Below are positions 26,190-35,238 of a DNA stretch of 64,000 bases, piece by piece. This stretch comes from Acidobacteria bacterium RIFCSPLOWO2_12_FULL_68_19. GTDB lineage: Bacteria > Acidobacteriota > Vicinamibacteria > Vicinamibacterales > UBA2999. The stretch spans positions 62,001 through 126,000 of the forward strand of contig MELF01000049.1 of the NCBI GenBank assembly GCA_001767525.1, written 5' to 3'. Below the pieces are notes generated by a model. That model was not told the DNA's origin and made no database searches. It worked only from the letters and a program-made list of their open reading frames with translations. Position numbers and translations under genes: made by a program. Each line of letters begins with the position of its first letter. Within the stretch, counting starts at the first letter, position 1.

Positions 26190-29100
26190 TCAGAACCCGT
26201 ACTTGATCCCGAACTGCAAGATGCGCGGCGTCCCGGCCTGCGTGAGGATGCGGCCGAAGTCCCCCGCATCGAAGTTCAGGTTCGGGTTGCCCCAGTTGAA
26301 GTTGTTAAGCAGGTTGAACGTCTCCACCCGCAACTCCAGGGTCTGCGCCGCGGCCAGACGAATCGTTCGCGCCAACGCCATGTCGACGGCCCAGTACGCC
26401 GGACCGACGATGCTGCCACGTTCGTGCGAGCCCAGCGTACCCGCGGCCGGGTACGCGAAGGCGGCCCGGTTCAGGTAATTGTCCAGCGTCTTGTTGCCAT
26501 ACGGGTCGCCGAGCACCTGATCCGGCCGCTGATTCTGCTGGAACCCGGTGGCGCTGTCGGCGGTGGTCGGACTGAACGCCTGGACGCCGATGCCCGTGCC
26601 TGCGATGTCCCGGCCTGTGGTCACGGTGAGAAACGAGCCGGACCGCGCGCTGAGGATGCCCGCCACCGTCCAGTCGGAGGCGAGGGCGCGCAGCGCCGGG
26701 TTGGCGAGTTCCGGCGTCTGCACGCCCACGGTCACGTTGCCGATGTGACGCCGGTCCTGGAAGCAATTGCCGCGATCGAACTCCGGGTCGTCGGGCTTGA
26801 GGTACCCGGCAGAGAACTGTCCGAACGTCGTCTGGATCGAATTACCCACACAGTACGACCGCGTGTAGTTGGCGCTGAGCCTCAGGCCGGTGGCCGCGCG
26901 CCGCTGCGCGGACACCCTCAAGGCGTGATAATCCTGGGTGCCGACCGCTGCATGGAGATCGATGGTTCCGAGCAGGCGCGACGCCCCAGGATTCTCCAAC
27001 GACAACACGCGCCTCTGGTTCAGGTTGGCCGCCGTCGTGCACGTCGGATAGAACACCCCGTCAAGCGTGCACGGGCCCAGCCCGAGGAAGACGCCAGGGT
27101 TGAGCTGCACCTGACCCCAGATGCGGTCCGTGTAGCTTCCCAGATAGCTCGCCGAAGCTTGCCACACACTCCCGATCTGCCGCTCGAGGATGACGTTCCA
27201 CGACTGGACGCGGGGCGAGTTGATGTCGGGATCGATGGCGCCGTACGAGCCGTACGCCGGGAACGTCGCCTCGGGGCTTGGCACGGCCGGCACCGGGTGC
27301 GGCGGTCCGCCGGGCCATCCTCGATACGGGTCATCGAAACCGCCCGCCGGTTGGTTCACGAAGAGACGGTTGGAGAACGGCGAGGCCGTGGCGCTGATGA
27401 AGAGATACGACGCGCTGTGGAAGTCGTAACCCAGTCCGTAGGAGGAGCGCACCGCAGTACGGCCATCGCCATTGACGTCCCAGGCCACGCCGACGCGCGG
27501 CGCCAGATTGCCCCACTTCTTGTTCAAGCCCGACGAACCTGAGGGGAAGCCGGGGTCGCCAGGATAGAGGAGACCGGCCGGTGCGTTCCTGTACACCGTG
27601 GTTCGGACGCCGCGCCGCCACGCCTCGACGCTGAAGTTGGAGACCGCGTTGTTGCGCACGGTCTGCCCGAGGAAGGGCTCCCAGCGCACGCCGGCGTTGA
27701 GCGTCACCCGGCTGCTCACCCTCCAGGTATCCTGGGTGTACAGTCCGAGGTACTTCTGGTCGATCGACAGCACCCCGGGCCTGGCGTGCTCCACTCGAAA
27801 GAGCCTCCCCGTGAGAAAGTCGGCCATGCCCATCCCGGTGAATTGGCCGTTGAACGTCCACTGGCCAGGGCCCTTGCCGCCATCGACGGTGTCGTGCTTC
27901 CAGAACGACACATCCGCGCCCAAGGACATCTGGTGGCTCCCCCGCACCAGCGTGAGCACGTCCGACACCTGATAGGCGTCGGTGTCGGCCTGGAAATACA
28001 CCGAGCCCGGGGATCCGGAGAATCCACCGGTAATCGAGAAGACGACGACCCCGGGCACGTAGTTGTAGAAGTCCTTGACGCCCACGTCTTCGGGACCAAA
28101 CGTCGGCACCTGGTTGTAGTGGGAATTGCTCCGGTTCCACGCCACCCGGAAGGTGTTGACCCCATTCGAGCCGAAGACCATGGTGTCGCCCAGCGTCAAC
28201 GAATGCGCCCGGTGCCATTGGTTGTTGTCGTCCGGCCTGAGAGTCGTGAGCACGTTGTCCGACTTGGAATAGGCGGCGGGCTTTCTGTCGAAGGTCCCGA
28301 CGTACCGTCCGAATAGCGAATGATCGGCCCCCGCCTGGTAATCCATTCTGGTGACGACCTGTCCCTGGTCGTACTCGTACGGCGCCGAGTACCTGATGTA
28401 TCCGCACGCGTCGTCGGTGGTGGGCAGTCGCCTGGCGACGTTCATCGCCGCCGGACTGAACAGCGCCGGATCGATCCGGTTGTTCACGAACGGCGCGCGC
28501 AGCGTCACCTGTTGGCCCCTGTTGCACGCCGGCGCAGCAAAGGCGCTGAAGTCCCCCCTCAGCATCGCGGCGGTGGGCACCTGGGTGAGGATGTCGGGCG
28601 GCGTCGCACGAACGTACGTGCCCTGGTAGGCGCCGAAGAAGAACAGCCGGTCGTTCACGATCGGCCCCCCCACCGTCCCACCCGGCTGGTGGCGCTTGAG
28701 GCCGTCGTCGCGGCGCTTGCCGTCAGGCCCGATGGGGGCGAACACCGCCGTCGCGTTGAAGCGCTTGTCCCGGACGAACTCGAAGAGGTCTCCGTGGAAC
28801 ACGTTGGTGCCCGACTTGGTCACGGCGTTCACCGTGCCCCCCGAGTGCACGCCGTTGTCGGCGGACAGTCCGCTCGTCGCGACCCTGAACTCCTGCAGCG
28901 CATCCGGGAACGGGAGCGGCATGTTCAGGTTGTCGTACGGGTTGTTGTGCGGCGCCCCGTCGAGCAGATAGGCCACGCCAAACGGCAAGCCGCCGGCCAC
29001 GGCCGTGAAAACCGACCCGGGGATGCTCTTGATGTTGGGAGCCGTCTGCACGGCGGCGCCGGCCAACACGATCAAGTCGGTCACTTGGCGCCCCTGCAGC

Positions 29101-29540
29101 GGCAGCTCCAGGATCCGCTCCTGCTCGACCACCTCGCTGATGCCAGCGCTGCGCACGTCGACGAGCGGCGCGGCCGCTTCGATGGTGACCGTTTCCTCGA
29201 GACTCCCGAGCGACATCACCACATTGATCGTGGGCGCGGCCGCCACCTGCAGCACGAGCCCCATCTGCACGTAGGTGCGGAATCCCTGCAGCGACGCTTC
29301 CAGCCGGTATGGACCCGTCGGCAGGTTCGGGATCACATAGTTGCCGTTTCCGTCGGTCACGACCGAACGGGAGAGTCCCGTATCGGTCTGCATCACGGTG
29401 ACCGCGACGCCGGGCAAGATCCCCCCGCTCTCGTCAGTCACCCGGCCGCTGAGTTCAGCCGTCGCCTGCGCCCAGGCAGCGGTACTCGTCAGCAAGAGAA
29501 TGAGCACACCGACCGCGCAACGTTTCACGCCGCCCGTCAT
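26190..29540 (-). CDS. TonB-dependent receptor with carboxypeptidase-regulatory-like domain (operon B, last gene)
   Basis: An 1116-residue outer-membrane receptor. Signal peptide ends AAWAQA; a carboxypeptidase-regulatory-like / Ig-type domain follows (TAELSGRVTDESGGILPGVAV, to about 110), then the plug (LVVDVRSAGISEVVEQ-like region, GGTVNAVTKSGTN) and a large barrel ending FGIKYGF with terminal Phe for BAM recognition. This Oar-like class is expanded in Acidobacteriota; ligands are mostly unknown. ATG 29540 has GGAGG 6 bases upstream. The closest local relative is 36003-39350. Confidence 0.93.
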   Translation of the reverse strand: MTGGVKRCAVGVLILLLTSTAAWAQATAELSGRVTDESGGILPGVAVTVMQTDTGLSRSVVTDGNGNYVIPNLPTGPYRLEASLQGFRTYVQMGLVLQVAAAPTINVVMSLGSLEETVTIEAAAPLVDVRSAGISEVVEQERILELPLQGRQVTDLIVLAGAAVQTAPNIKSIPGSVFTAVAGGLPFGVAYLLDGAPHNNPYDNLNMPLPFPDALQEFRVATSGLSADNGVHSGGTVNAVTKSGTNVFHGDLFEFVRDKRFNATAVFAPIGPDGKRRDDGLKRHQPGGTVGGPIVNDRLFFFGAYQGTYVRATPPDILTQVPTAAMLRGDFSAFAAPACNRGQQVTLRAPFVNNRIDPALFSPAAMNVARRLPTTDDACGYIRYSAPYEYDQGQVVTRMDYQAGADHSLFGRYVGTFDRKPAAYSKSDNVLTTLRPDDNNQWHRAHSLTLGDTMVFGSNGVNTFRVAWNRSNSHYNQVPTFGPEDVGVKDFYNYVPGVVVFSITGGFSGSPGSVYFQADTDAYQVSDVLTLVRGSHQMSLGADVSFWKHDTVDGGKGPGQWTFNGQFTGMGMADFLTGRLFRVEHARPGVLSIDQKYLGLYTQDTWRVSSRVTLNAGVRWEPFLGQTVRNNAVSNFSVEAWRRGVRTTVYRNAPAGLLYPGDPGFPSGSSGLNKKWGNLAPRVGVAWDVNGDGRTAVRSSYGLGYDFHSASYLFISATASPFSNRLFVNQPAGGFDDPYRGWPGGPPHPVPAVPSPEATFPAYGSYGAIDPDINSPRVQSWNVILERQIGSVWQASASYLGSYTDRIWGQVQLNPGVFLGLGPCTLDGVFYPTCTTAANLNQRRVLSLENPGASRLLGTIDLHAAVGTQDYHALRVSAQRRAATGLRLSANYTRSYCVGNSIQTTFGQFSAGYLKPDDPEFDRGNCFQDRRHIGNVTVGVQTPELANPALRALASDWTVAGILSARSGSFLTVTTGRDIAGTGIGVQAFSPTTADSATGFQQNQRPDQVLGDPYGNKTLDNYLNRAAFAYPAAGTLGSHERGSIVGPAYWAVDMALARTIRLAAAQTLELRVETFNLLNNFNWGNPNLNFDAGDFGRILTQAGTPRILQFGIKYGF

Positions 29541-29652
29541 CGCCGCCTCCCTCTTCGCTAGCCGGGAGCCCGCATGTTCGCTCCCGCATGCCATTGACAA
29601 CGAGAACACTCCGCAGGGGACCTAACGGACCACGAGGATGACGCCGCCCTCT

Positions 29653-30408
29653 TCACCCCACCGAGCAGGGCTCCGGATTGAACGCGGCACCATCTGGAAG
29701 CTTCTTGAAATGCGCGATCAGGACATACGGCTCTCGCAGATTCTCTGGATCCCGGACCTCCGACACGACCCTGAGCCAGCTCTCGCCAGTGGGCGCCTCC
29801 AGCCGGTGGAAGTACTCGGTCATCGTGGTGCTCGCGCTGTAGGGCACGCCGTTCTTCACGAGGTACCCCGCGCGCAGGCCGCTCGTGACGACGCGCAGCC
29901 GTCCCTCCCGCCCCGGGTTCAGCCGCACGCCCGGGTACTGCCACGCCGCGACCGAATAGCCCTGCCACGACGCCTCGGACGGCGAGGGCCCTGCGCCGAA
30001 GCGAAGGAGCCGGATCTGACTACCCGCCTCCAACTCCATTCTGATCGTGGTGTCGTCCTGCCAGGTGACTCGAAGACGGCCTGGGAGCCGCATGACGGCC
30101 GGTGCGCCGTATCCTTTGCACTGCTCACCCGCCGCCTCGTCTCGGGCCGGATCCCACGTGTCGGCGATCCGGCGGGCCGCCGGAGTCAGGGGCGTTCCCG
30201 CGTAGTCACCCTTCCGCGGCACGACCATCCGCCGCCGCCAATCGTCGCTGATGACCGACACCCAGGTCCCTGTGATGTCAACCGCCGCGCCGGCTCTGGC
30301 CGTCGGCGCCCCTCCGCCCCTTTGAGCCTGGGTCCGAGCCGGTGTGAGACACAGGACCACCACACCGGCAGCGAGCCAGCACGCACACACGAGCCTTCCA
30401 CGCCCCAT
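29653..30408 (-). CDS. Exported D-x-x-G-x-W protein, subfamily II
   Basis: A 251-residue exported protein (signal ending RTQAQ), then VDITGTWVSVISDDWRRRM, KGDYAGTPL, GYGAPAVMRLPGRLRVTW, TIRMELEAGSQIRLL, LRAGYLVKNGVPYS, TEYFHRLE and a C-terminal FKKLPDG. It shares these blocks with 35239-36003. Probably a beta-rich envelope protein of unknown function. It sits between a DUF6152 gene and the TonB receptor in operon B. Confidence 0.78.
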   Translation of the reverse strand: MGRGRLVCACWLAAGVVVLCLTPARTQAQRGGGAPTARAGAAVDITGTWVSVISDDWRRRMVVPRKGDYAGTPLTPAARRIADTWDPARDEAAGEQCKGYGAPAVMRLPGRLRVTWQDDTTIRMELEAGSQIRLLRFGAGPSPSEASWQGYSVAAWQYPGVRLNPGREGRLRVVTSGLRAGYLVKNGVPYSASTTMTEYFHRLEAPTGESWLRVVSEVRDPENLREPYVLIAHFKKLPDGAAFNPEPCSVG

Positions 30409-30428
30409 GTCCGTCCCCCCGGGCGGCC

Positions 30429-30833
30429 TCAATCGGTGACCTGGCCCGGCCGCGTGCCCCATTCGAGGCCGTCGGACATGCGCTTGAGCGCCACCATCCG
30501 TGCCCGGTTGTCGCCGGGCCTCCGCAGCGGATTCGCCCTGACGACCAGGCGATCGCCGATATTGAACGTGCTGCTCGTGATTCCGCTCTCCGCCAAGGCA
30601 TTCAGGCCGCCCCATTCGAGCGCCCACTGCTCCACGTTTCCCTTCTCGTCCACCCGTTCGACGTGAAGAAAGACGTGCGGGTTGCGGAAGACCGCGCGCA
30701 CCACCCGCCCCTCGATCACGACCTCCTTGCCCATCTCATAGAGCGCCGTGAACGAGTGGTGCGCCAGAGCCGTCGCACTGACACCCCACAGGAACACGAT
30801 CGCTGCGCCAAGAAGCCGAACCGTGTAGGTCAT
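30429..30833 (-). CDS. DUF6152 exported protein
   Basis: A 134-residue protein with a signal peptide ending ATALA, then H25-H26-S-F and R-N-P-H53, and the usual WALEWGG and GDRLVVRANPLRRPG blocks. Signal cleavage at A-L-A would expose His-His. It lies between the MBL-fold gene and the subfamily II gene in operon B. Confidence 0.87.
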   Translation of the reverse strand: MTYTVRLLGAAIVFLWGVSATALAHHSFTALYEMGKEVVIEGRVVRAVFRNPHVFLHVERVDEKGNVEQWALEWGGLNALAESGITSSTFNIGDRLVVRANPLRRPGDNRARMVALKRMSDGLEWGTRPGQVTD

Positions 30834-30870
30834 AGGTTGTCTTCTCCTTCAGTGCCCACCGCCGAAGTGA

Positions 30871-31959
30871 CTATCTGTGGTCGGTCCGACCCACTCGAGT
30901 CAGGTCCCGGTAGACCGCTTCGATGAAGGGGCCCGGCGAACCATACATGCCATCGAAATCCAGGGTCGGCCTGGCTGCCTTGATCTGTTCGAGCGACTTG
31001 CCTTGTGCAATCAGGTCGAGGACGCGATCGCGGACGATGACGACCATGTTCCGGTAGATGGCGACATCAGCCGTGTCGGAGAGACGTCCGTGGCCGGGGA
31101 CGATCATGGTGCCTCCCTGCGACCGGTATTCCGGGAACGCCACGTCGATGATCGTGTTCAACCCGTCGATGACGCCCTGGACCGACCCGCCCTTGTCCAC
31201 GTCGATTGCCGGATACCGGTCTGGCGCGTACACGTCGCCGGCGCTGATCACGTCGGAAAAGCGGAAGTGAACCAGCGTGTCGCCGTCGGTCACCGCCGCC
31301 GCGTGGTACAGCTGAATGCCTTCTCCGTTGACGTACTGACTCAGCTTGTACGTCTCGCGGTCGTACGTCTCGGTCGGCCGCAGGTCCGGCGGCGCGTTCA
31401 ACTGTCCCATCCGGCGCAGCAGGTTCTCGTGCCCGAAGACGGTGGCTCCGGGATCGGCCTTGCCAAGGCCGAGGAACGTCCTCCCCGCAGCGGCGAGCTT
31501 CCCGGTGGCGCCGATGTGATCGCGATCGAACGTAGTCTGCACGATCCATCGAATCGGCCGCGCCGGTGCGGGCGAGCTGATGACGGCGTTGTACGCCGGA
31601 TTCGCCCAGCCGTACGGCGTGTAGGGTCCGGCACTCCCGGGGGCGTAACATTGAGGCCCAACGCAGGTCGTCATGCGAGCGGGCGCACCGACCGCGCCCA
31701 ACCCGATCTCTCTCACCTTCGCCAGCACCGTGTCGGCCAGCGCTGCCGAACCCGGATCCACCAGGAACACGCCGTCCACGCCCACCGAGACGGTGAGGTT
31801 GCTCGCCGCACCGACGATCATGACGACGTTTCCCCGGACGGGCAGAACGCGCAGATCGGCGTCGGCGTCCTGGCCGTAAGTGAGCGACGCCGTCACGAGT
31901 GTCCCGGCGACCCCGATGAGGGTCGCGGTCGGCAGTACCGCCAGCGATCGCGCGATCAT
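30871..31959 (-). CDS. MBL-fold exported protein lacking most zinc ligands
   Basis: A 362-residue exported protein (signal about 1-29), paralogous to 24083-25141: VRGNVVMIVGAASNLTVSVGVDGVFLVDPG, SAGD (D242), IVPGHGRLSD and the same tail with IKAARPT. The H-x-H-x-D-H position reads T142-T-F-D-R-D147-H148, and the later ligand His is Val223 in AAAVTDGD. An insertion of about 35 residues with two Cys (T-C-V-G-P-Q-C-Y, 99-105) precedes the motif and is absent from the other copy. The loss of the same ligands in both paralogues argues against sequencing error. Confidence 0.82.
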   Translation of the reverse strand: MIARSLAVLPTATLIGVAGTLVTASLTYGQDADADLRVLPVRGNVVMIVGAASNLTVSVGVDGVFLVDPGSAALADTVLAKVREIGLGAVGAPARMTTCVGPQCYAPGSAGPYTPYGWANPAYNAVISSPAPARPIRWIVQTTFDRDHIGATGKLAAAGRTFLGLGKADPGATVFGHENLLRRMGQLNAPPDLRPTETYDRETYKLSQYVNGEGIQLYHAAAVTDGDTLVHFRFSDVISAGDVYAPDRYPAIDVDKGGSVQGVIDGLNTIIDVAFPEYRSQGGTMIVPGHGRLSDTADVAIYRNMVVIVRDRVLDLIAQGKSLEQIKAARPTLDFDGMYGSPGPFIEAVYRDLTRVGRTDHR

Positions 31960-31983
31960 ACGTGGACTCCTCCGTCTGCGAGA

Positions 31984-32859
31984 TCACTTGGACGGCTTCG
32001 CCGTCTTCAGCGTCTTCCGGTACTCGGGATACGTCGTTTCGGCGCCGCCCCGAGCGGCGTCGAGCGGAAGTCCCAGCTTCTCGGCGAACTCGTTCAGGTA
32101 GGGGTTCTTGCCCGGCAGAAAGTGCGGCACGCCCGGCGCGACGTTCTCCACCGACACCGTGCACGGAAAATACTGAAGCTCCTTGTACGGCTCCCGACGA
32201 TACGTCACCGACCGGATGTACGGCTCCTCCAGGTAGACGGGATCCTCCAGGATCGCCGTAATCGTCAGCAGATCGCCGTCCACCGTGAGGTATTCGGTGA
32301 CTCTCGACTTGTCGCTGAACATCACGCCGTTCGAGCGAAGGTAGCTCTCCTTCAGATGCGTCGTCGTGACGACCAGCATGAGCCCGTCGAACCTGGCGGT
32401 CGAGAACCCCTCCCAGGTATGCGGCGCCCACTCCGGCGGGTGCGGTCTCCCGTCGAGGTAGATCGCGCGGTCCTGCGAGCGCAGGAACTGCATGTGGTAG
32501 GCCACCAGCTCACGAGACGCCGGATCGACCTCCTTGGTGATGTGCGCGCCGCCTCCGTAGAACCAGTTGAACGGGCCCGGATGCGGACGGCACTGGAGCT
32601 CCGGGATCGACCAGTCCGCGGGATCGTGGCTGTCGGCTCGCATGCGAGCCGCGCCGTTCAGTGGCAGCCCTGTGTAATCTCCCTGCAGCGGAGTGCTGTA
32701 GGGCCCGACACCGTGGTTGATCTCGGCCCACTCCCCGCTGAAGTCCGTGGTCTGCACGAAGGCGGTGTACGACCCCTGTGCGAGCCCCTCGGCGCTGATC
32801 CCCAGCGCGACGAGCGGGCAAACGACGGCGATGGTCCTGACGAGCGTGGCGCTGAACAT
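31984..32859 (-). CDS. Exported D-x-x-G-x-W protein, subfamily I (operon B, first gene)
   Basis: A 291-residue exported protein: signal ending GLAQ, then TDFSGEWAEINHG, QGDYTGLPLNGAAR, LDGRPHPPEW, PHTWEGFS, TTTHLKESYLRSNGV, EDPVYLEEPYIR and PHFLPGKNP. Clear paralogue of 25138-26028. First gene of operon B, about 234 bases after the predicted start at promoter B, so the mRNA would have a long leader. Confidence 0.8.
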   Translation of the reverse strand: MFSATLVRTIAVVCPLVALGISAEGLAQGSYTAFVQTTDFSGEWAEINHGVGPYSTPLQGDYTGLPLNGAARMRADSHDPADWSIPELQCRPHPGPFNWFYGGGAHITKEVDPASRELVAYHMQFLRSQDRAIYLDGRPHPPEWAPHTWEGFSTARFDGLMLVVTTTHLKESYLRSNGVMFSDKSRVTEYLTVDGDLLTITAILEDPVYLEEPYIRSVTYRREPYKELQYFPCTVSVENVAPGVPHFLPGKNPYLNEFAEKLGLPLDAARGGAETTYPEYRKTLKTAKPSK

Positions 32860-33098
32860 GTGTCACCCTCCGGGGGCGGTGAAGCTGACGGCAAGGGGCG
32901 GGACGAAGATGTGAGGAAGGAGCGCCCTCGGACAGGCACGGATCGAGAACGACCCCCGCAGCCGGGCGGTGAGACGGCCCTGTTCGCCGGGCGCCGGACA
33001 TTCCATAGTCGACTCGTCCCTTCCTGCTCGAAGTCCGAAAGGCCGACCGCACGCGCCCGCTACATGGCCGGGCGACCCTGAATGTCGATGGTGGCGCC
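32860..33098 (-). other. Long 5' leader of operon B
   Basis: The bases between promoter B and the first gene of operon B hold no recognisable gene on either strand. If promoter B is right, this is a leader of about 234 bases; promoters A and C have leaders of about 27 and 80. I see no known riboswitch in it. Confidence 0.45.
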
Positions 33099-33148
33099 TA
33101 CCCTACGGCCGGCTGATGCCACCGTCAATGAGCTAATTGCCTCATTTC
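33099..33148 (-). promoter_or_regulatory. Promoter/operator B of the three-operon locus
   Basis: On the minus strand: the dyad TGAGGCAATTAGCTCA, -35 TTGACG (33128-33123), a 17-base spacer and -10 TAGGGT (33105-33100). Of the 30 bases over dyad plus -35, only a few differ from elements A and C. The downstream operon begins with the gene at 31984-32859. Confidence 0.8.
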
Positions 33149-33166
33149 AATCGATGAAGTCAAGTG

Positions 33167-33222
33167 CACCAACGAGGAGGTGTCACCAACGAGGAGGTAG
33201 TGGGTCAATGTGATCCACTACC
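33167..33222. repeat. Direct repeat and strong imperfect palindrome upstream of promoter B
   Basis: CACCAACGAGGAGGT occurs twice (33167-33181, 33184-33198). It runs into an inverted repeat: GGTAGTGG (33196-33203) and CCACTACC (33215-33222), extended inward by a G-T pair and TCA/TGA around a 3-base loop. It lies between the end of operon C (stop at 33327) and promoter B. It may terminate operon C or serve as an extra regulator site. No T-run is present on either strand. Confidence 0.6.
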
Positions 33223-33326
33223 AGGGAGGACGATGGAACGCGGCGTCGAGCGTCGAGTCGTACGGCAGATCGCCGATCGGGAGCGCTATCCCGGCGACCT
33301 GCGCGATCCGGCCATCCGCCTGCCGC

Positions 33327-33833
33327 TCAGAATTCTGGTCCAGGACCGGTGGGCTGGATGAACACCCGGCCGGTCGTTTCGTTGCAGCCGCCTTCCGGCC
33401 AGGTGGTGCCGCAGCCGATGAGCCCGCCGTCGCCCCTCAGGGCGCCGAAGTTGCGGCCATCTCTCAGGGGATTGAGCGTCACCGTCAGGATGGTGCCGGG
33501 CGTAAAGCTCTTGACCGTGACGCCGTGACGGGCCAGGGAGAACGCCGGCCCCGTTTCCACGCCCCACACCACGGGGTTGCCGGCCCCGTCCAGCACCGGC
33601 TTTCCGTCGGCGCCGAGCAGCTCGAAGATGAGCTGCGCGTGGTTGGAGCCGGGAATGAAACGGACCAGCTTGCCCGTCAGCGTCTTCGTGGTCGTCGTGT
33701 CGTACATCGCGAACGAATGGTGGGCCAGACCCGACCGGCCCAGTGCACCGACGACCAGGATTGCAGCCAGTCCCACGGCCACTCGGGCTCTAGAGCCGCG
33801 CCAGGTCGTGGCGTCTTCTCTCTCAGTCCTCAT
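33327..33833 (-). CDS. DUF6152 exported protein, divergent long form (operon C, last gene)
   Basis: A 168-residue protein, longer than the other DUF6152 copies. A signal peptide (about 17-37, ending RSGLA) precedes H38-H39-S-F; the N-P-H motif is replaced by S-N-H65 at nearly the same spacing (27 instead of 28). A C-terminal extension has two Cys (IGCGTTWPEGGC) and ends PGPEF. The start at ATG 33833 leaves a charged N-terminal tail before the hydrophobic core. Confidence 0.8.
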   Translation of the reverse strand: MRTEREDATTWRGSRARVAVGLAAILVVGALGRSGLAHHSFAMYDTTTTKTLTGKLVRFIPGSNHAQLIFELLGADGKPVLDGAGNPVVWGVETGPAFSLARHGVTVKSFTPGTILTVTLNPLRDGRNFGALRGDGGLIGCGTTWPEGGCNETTGRVFIQPTGPGPEF

Positions 33834-33866
33834 GACTCATATCCTGCCACTCACAACCACGGATTG

Positions 33867-34262
33867 CTACTTGTCCGGCGCTCCCGATGCCCCGGTAAAC
33901 GCGCGGCCGTCGGCCAGCGTGATTGCGTCGGCGACAGCCCGGGTCAGGACCTTCTTGCCTCCGTACCCCTTGAACGTGATCTTGTCGCCCGCTTTGAGAT
34001 CGCTCCGCGTCCATCCCCGCCGCAACACGCTGTTGGGACTCCCCAGCTCGAGATTCCATGTGGTCATGACCCCATTCTCATCGGGGGCGTCCACGTAGAT
34101 GCGCATGTGCGGATTCGTCCACTCGACCTTGGTGACGACCCCTGTCCCTCCCACCGGCTTGGTGTTGTCGTACTCCGCCGCGAACGAGTGGTGGGCGACG
34201 AGCGGCACCGACAACCAGCACAGACCGACACCCGCCACCAGCATGCCGAGATGTCTCCTCAT
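33867..34262 (-). CDS. DUF6152 exported protein
   Basis: A 131-residue protein; signal ends SVPLVA, then H24-H25-S-F and T-N-P-H52, with TWNLELGSPNSVLRRGW and GDKITFKGYGGK after. ATG 34262 is chosen by a GGAGG 8 bases upstream. Operon C, between the subfamily III gene and the divergent DUF6152. Confidence 0.87.
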   Translation of the reverse strand: MRRHLGMLVAGVGLCWLSVPLVAHHSFAAEYDNTKPVGGTGVVTKVEWTNPHMRIYVDAPDENGVMTTWNLELGSPNSVLRRGWTRSDLKAGDKITFKGYGGKKVLTRAVADAITLADGRAFTGASGAPDK

Positions 34263-34301
34263 GTGTGACGCCTCCAAAGATGCACTCGAGTCCAGCAGTG
34301 A

Positions 34302-35177
34302 TTATGGCGCGGATCTCTCGACTCCGAAGCCTTTTTCTCGATAGACGTTCTCTATCCCGCCGGCGATGCCGTACTGGTTGTTCTCGGCGCAGATGAACTC
34401 CATCAGCTCGTATCCCGGCGGCAGCGCCCGTGCCGAGAACTTCAATTGCACAGGCCGGGAAAACGCTCCCGGGTCGTCCAGAGTGAGTTCGTTGACCAAC
34501 GTGCCGTAATTGACCCGCGTCCACCGCTCGACCGTGTGGAGCTGCTCGGTGTGCGGCGTGCCGCGGGCGTCGAACCAGAACTTGTCGTTGTAGCCGACCG
34601 TGTCGATGACGAGGGTATCGCCTTCCCACGATCCGATGGAGTGTCCGAACCAGGTCGGAACCGGATCGGAGGGGTGCGGACGGCCGTCCATGAAGATCTG
34701 CCGGTGGCCACCGGCGTCGCCGTTCTCGTGGAGGACGAAGATGTGCGTCGGACCGTTGGCCGAATAGGCTTGCACGAACCGCCATGGATACGGATTCGAT
34801 CGCGGCACCCCCATCGGCGTGCAGTAGAGATACGGTTCATTCTCCGCTCGCCGACTGTCCCGGAGCTGCTTCGCCCAGGGCTGCAGGGGAAACTCGCCCG
34901 GCCCGAGTCCGCCGTCGTCTTCGATGTTGTCGTTCGAACCCCCGCCAACCCACGGGCCCGACAAGTCGGGCTTGCCGTCGTGCAGCCTCGGGACCGGTCC
35001 CGATGCCACATGGGCGGGCGCCACCGGCGTCCAGTCCGTTCCAAGCCTGCCGATCCGGTCGGCGCTCACCTGCGCCCCGCTGCCCACCCCTTCGACGGGC
35101 GGCCGGGTCTGGCCCAGCAACGACAGCGTCACCCCCCCCACGACGACCAAGGTTGCCAGCAGCCGTCTCACGTGCAT
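34302..35177 (-). CDS. Exported D-x-x-G-x-W protein, subfamily III (operon C)
   Basis: A 291-residue exported protein (signal about 1-22), then DGKPDLSGPWVGGG, YCTPMGVPRSNPYPWRFVQ, DGRPHPSDPVPTWFGHSIGSWEGDTLVIDT, DARGTPHTEQLHTVERW and FICAENN. It matches 21795-22652 block for block (PDLxG, C-x-P-x-G-V-P-R, G-x-W-E-x-D-T-L-V-x-D). A family common in Acidobacteriota with no assigned function. Confidence 0.8.
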   Translation of the reverse strand: MHVRRLLATLVVVGGVTLSLLGQTRPPVEGVGSGAQVSADRIGRLGTDWTPVAPAHVASGPVPRLHDGKPDLSGPWVGGGSNDNIEDDGGLGPGEFPLQPWAKQLRDSRRAENEPYLYCTPMGVPRSNPYPWRFVQAYSANGPTHIFVLHENGDAGGHRQIFMDGRPHPSDPVPTWFGHSIGSWEGDTLVIDTVGYNDKFWFDARGTPHTEQLHTVERWTRVNYGTLVNELTLDDPGAFSRPVQLKFSARALPPGYELMEFICAENNQYGIAGGIENVYREKGFGVERSAP

Positions 35178-35238
35178 CTCTCCTTCGAGCCTCGCGGGTC
35201 TTGATCGGCGGCTGTTCCTCCGGCTCGATTCCGGGTGT

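Noticed and set aside
33164-33361. A small plus-strand frame near the direct repeats at 33167-33198, with GAGGAGGT sites that look like ribosome-binding sites.
   Set aside because: No protein motif, biased composition, and it runs antisense into the end of a DUF6152 gene. The GGAGG copies belong to the direct repeats.
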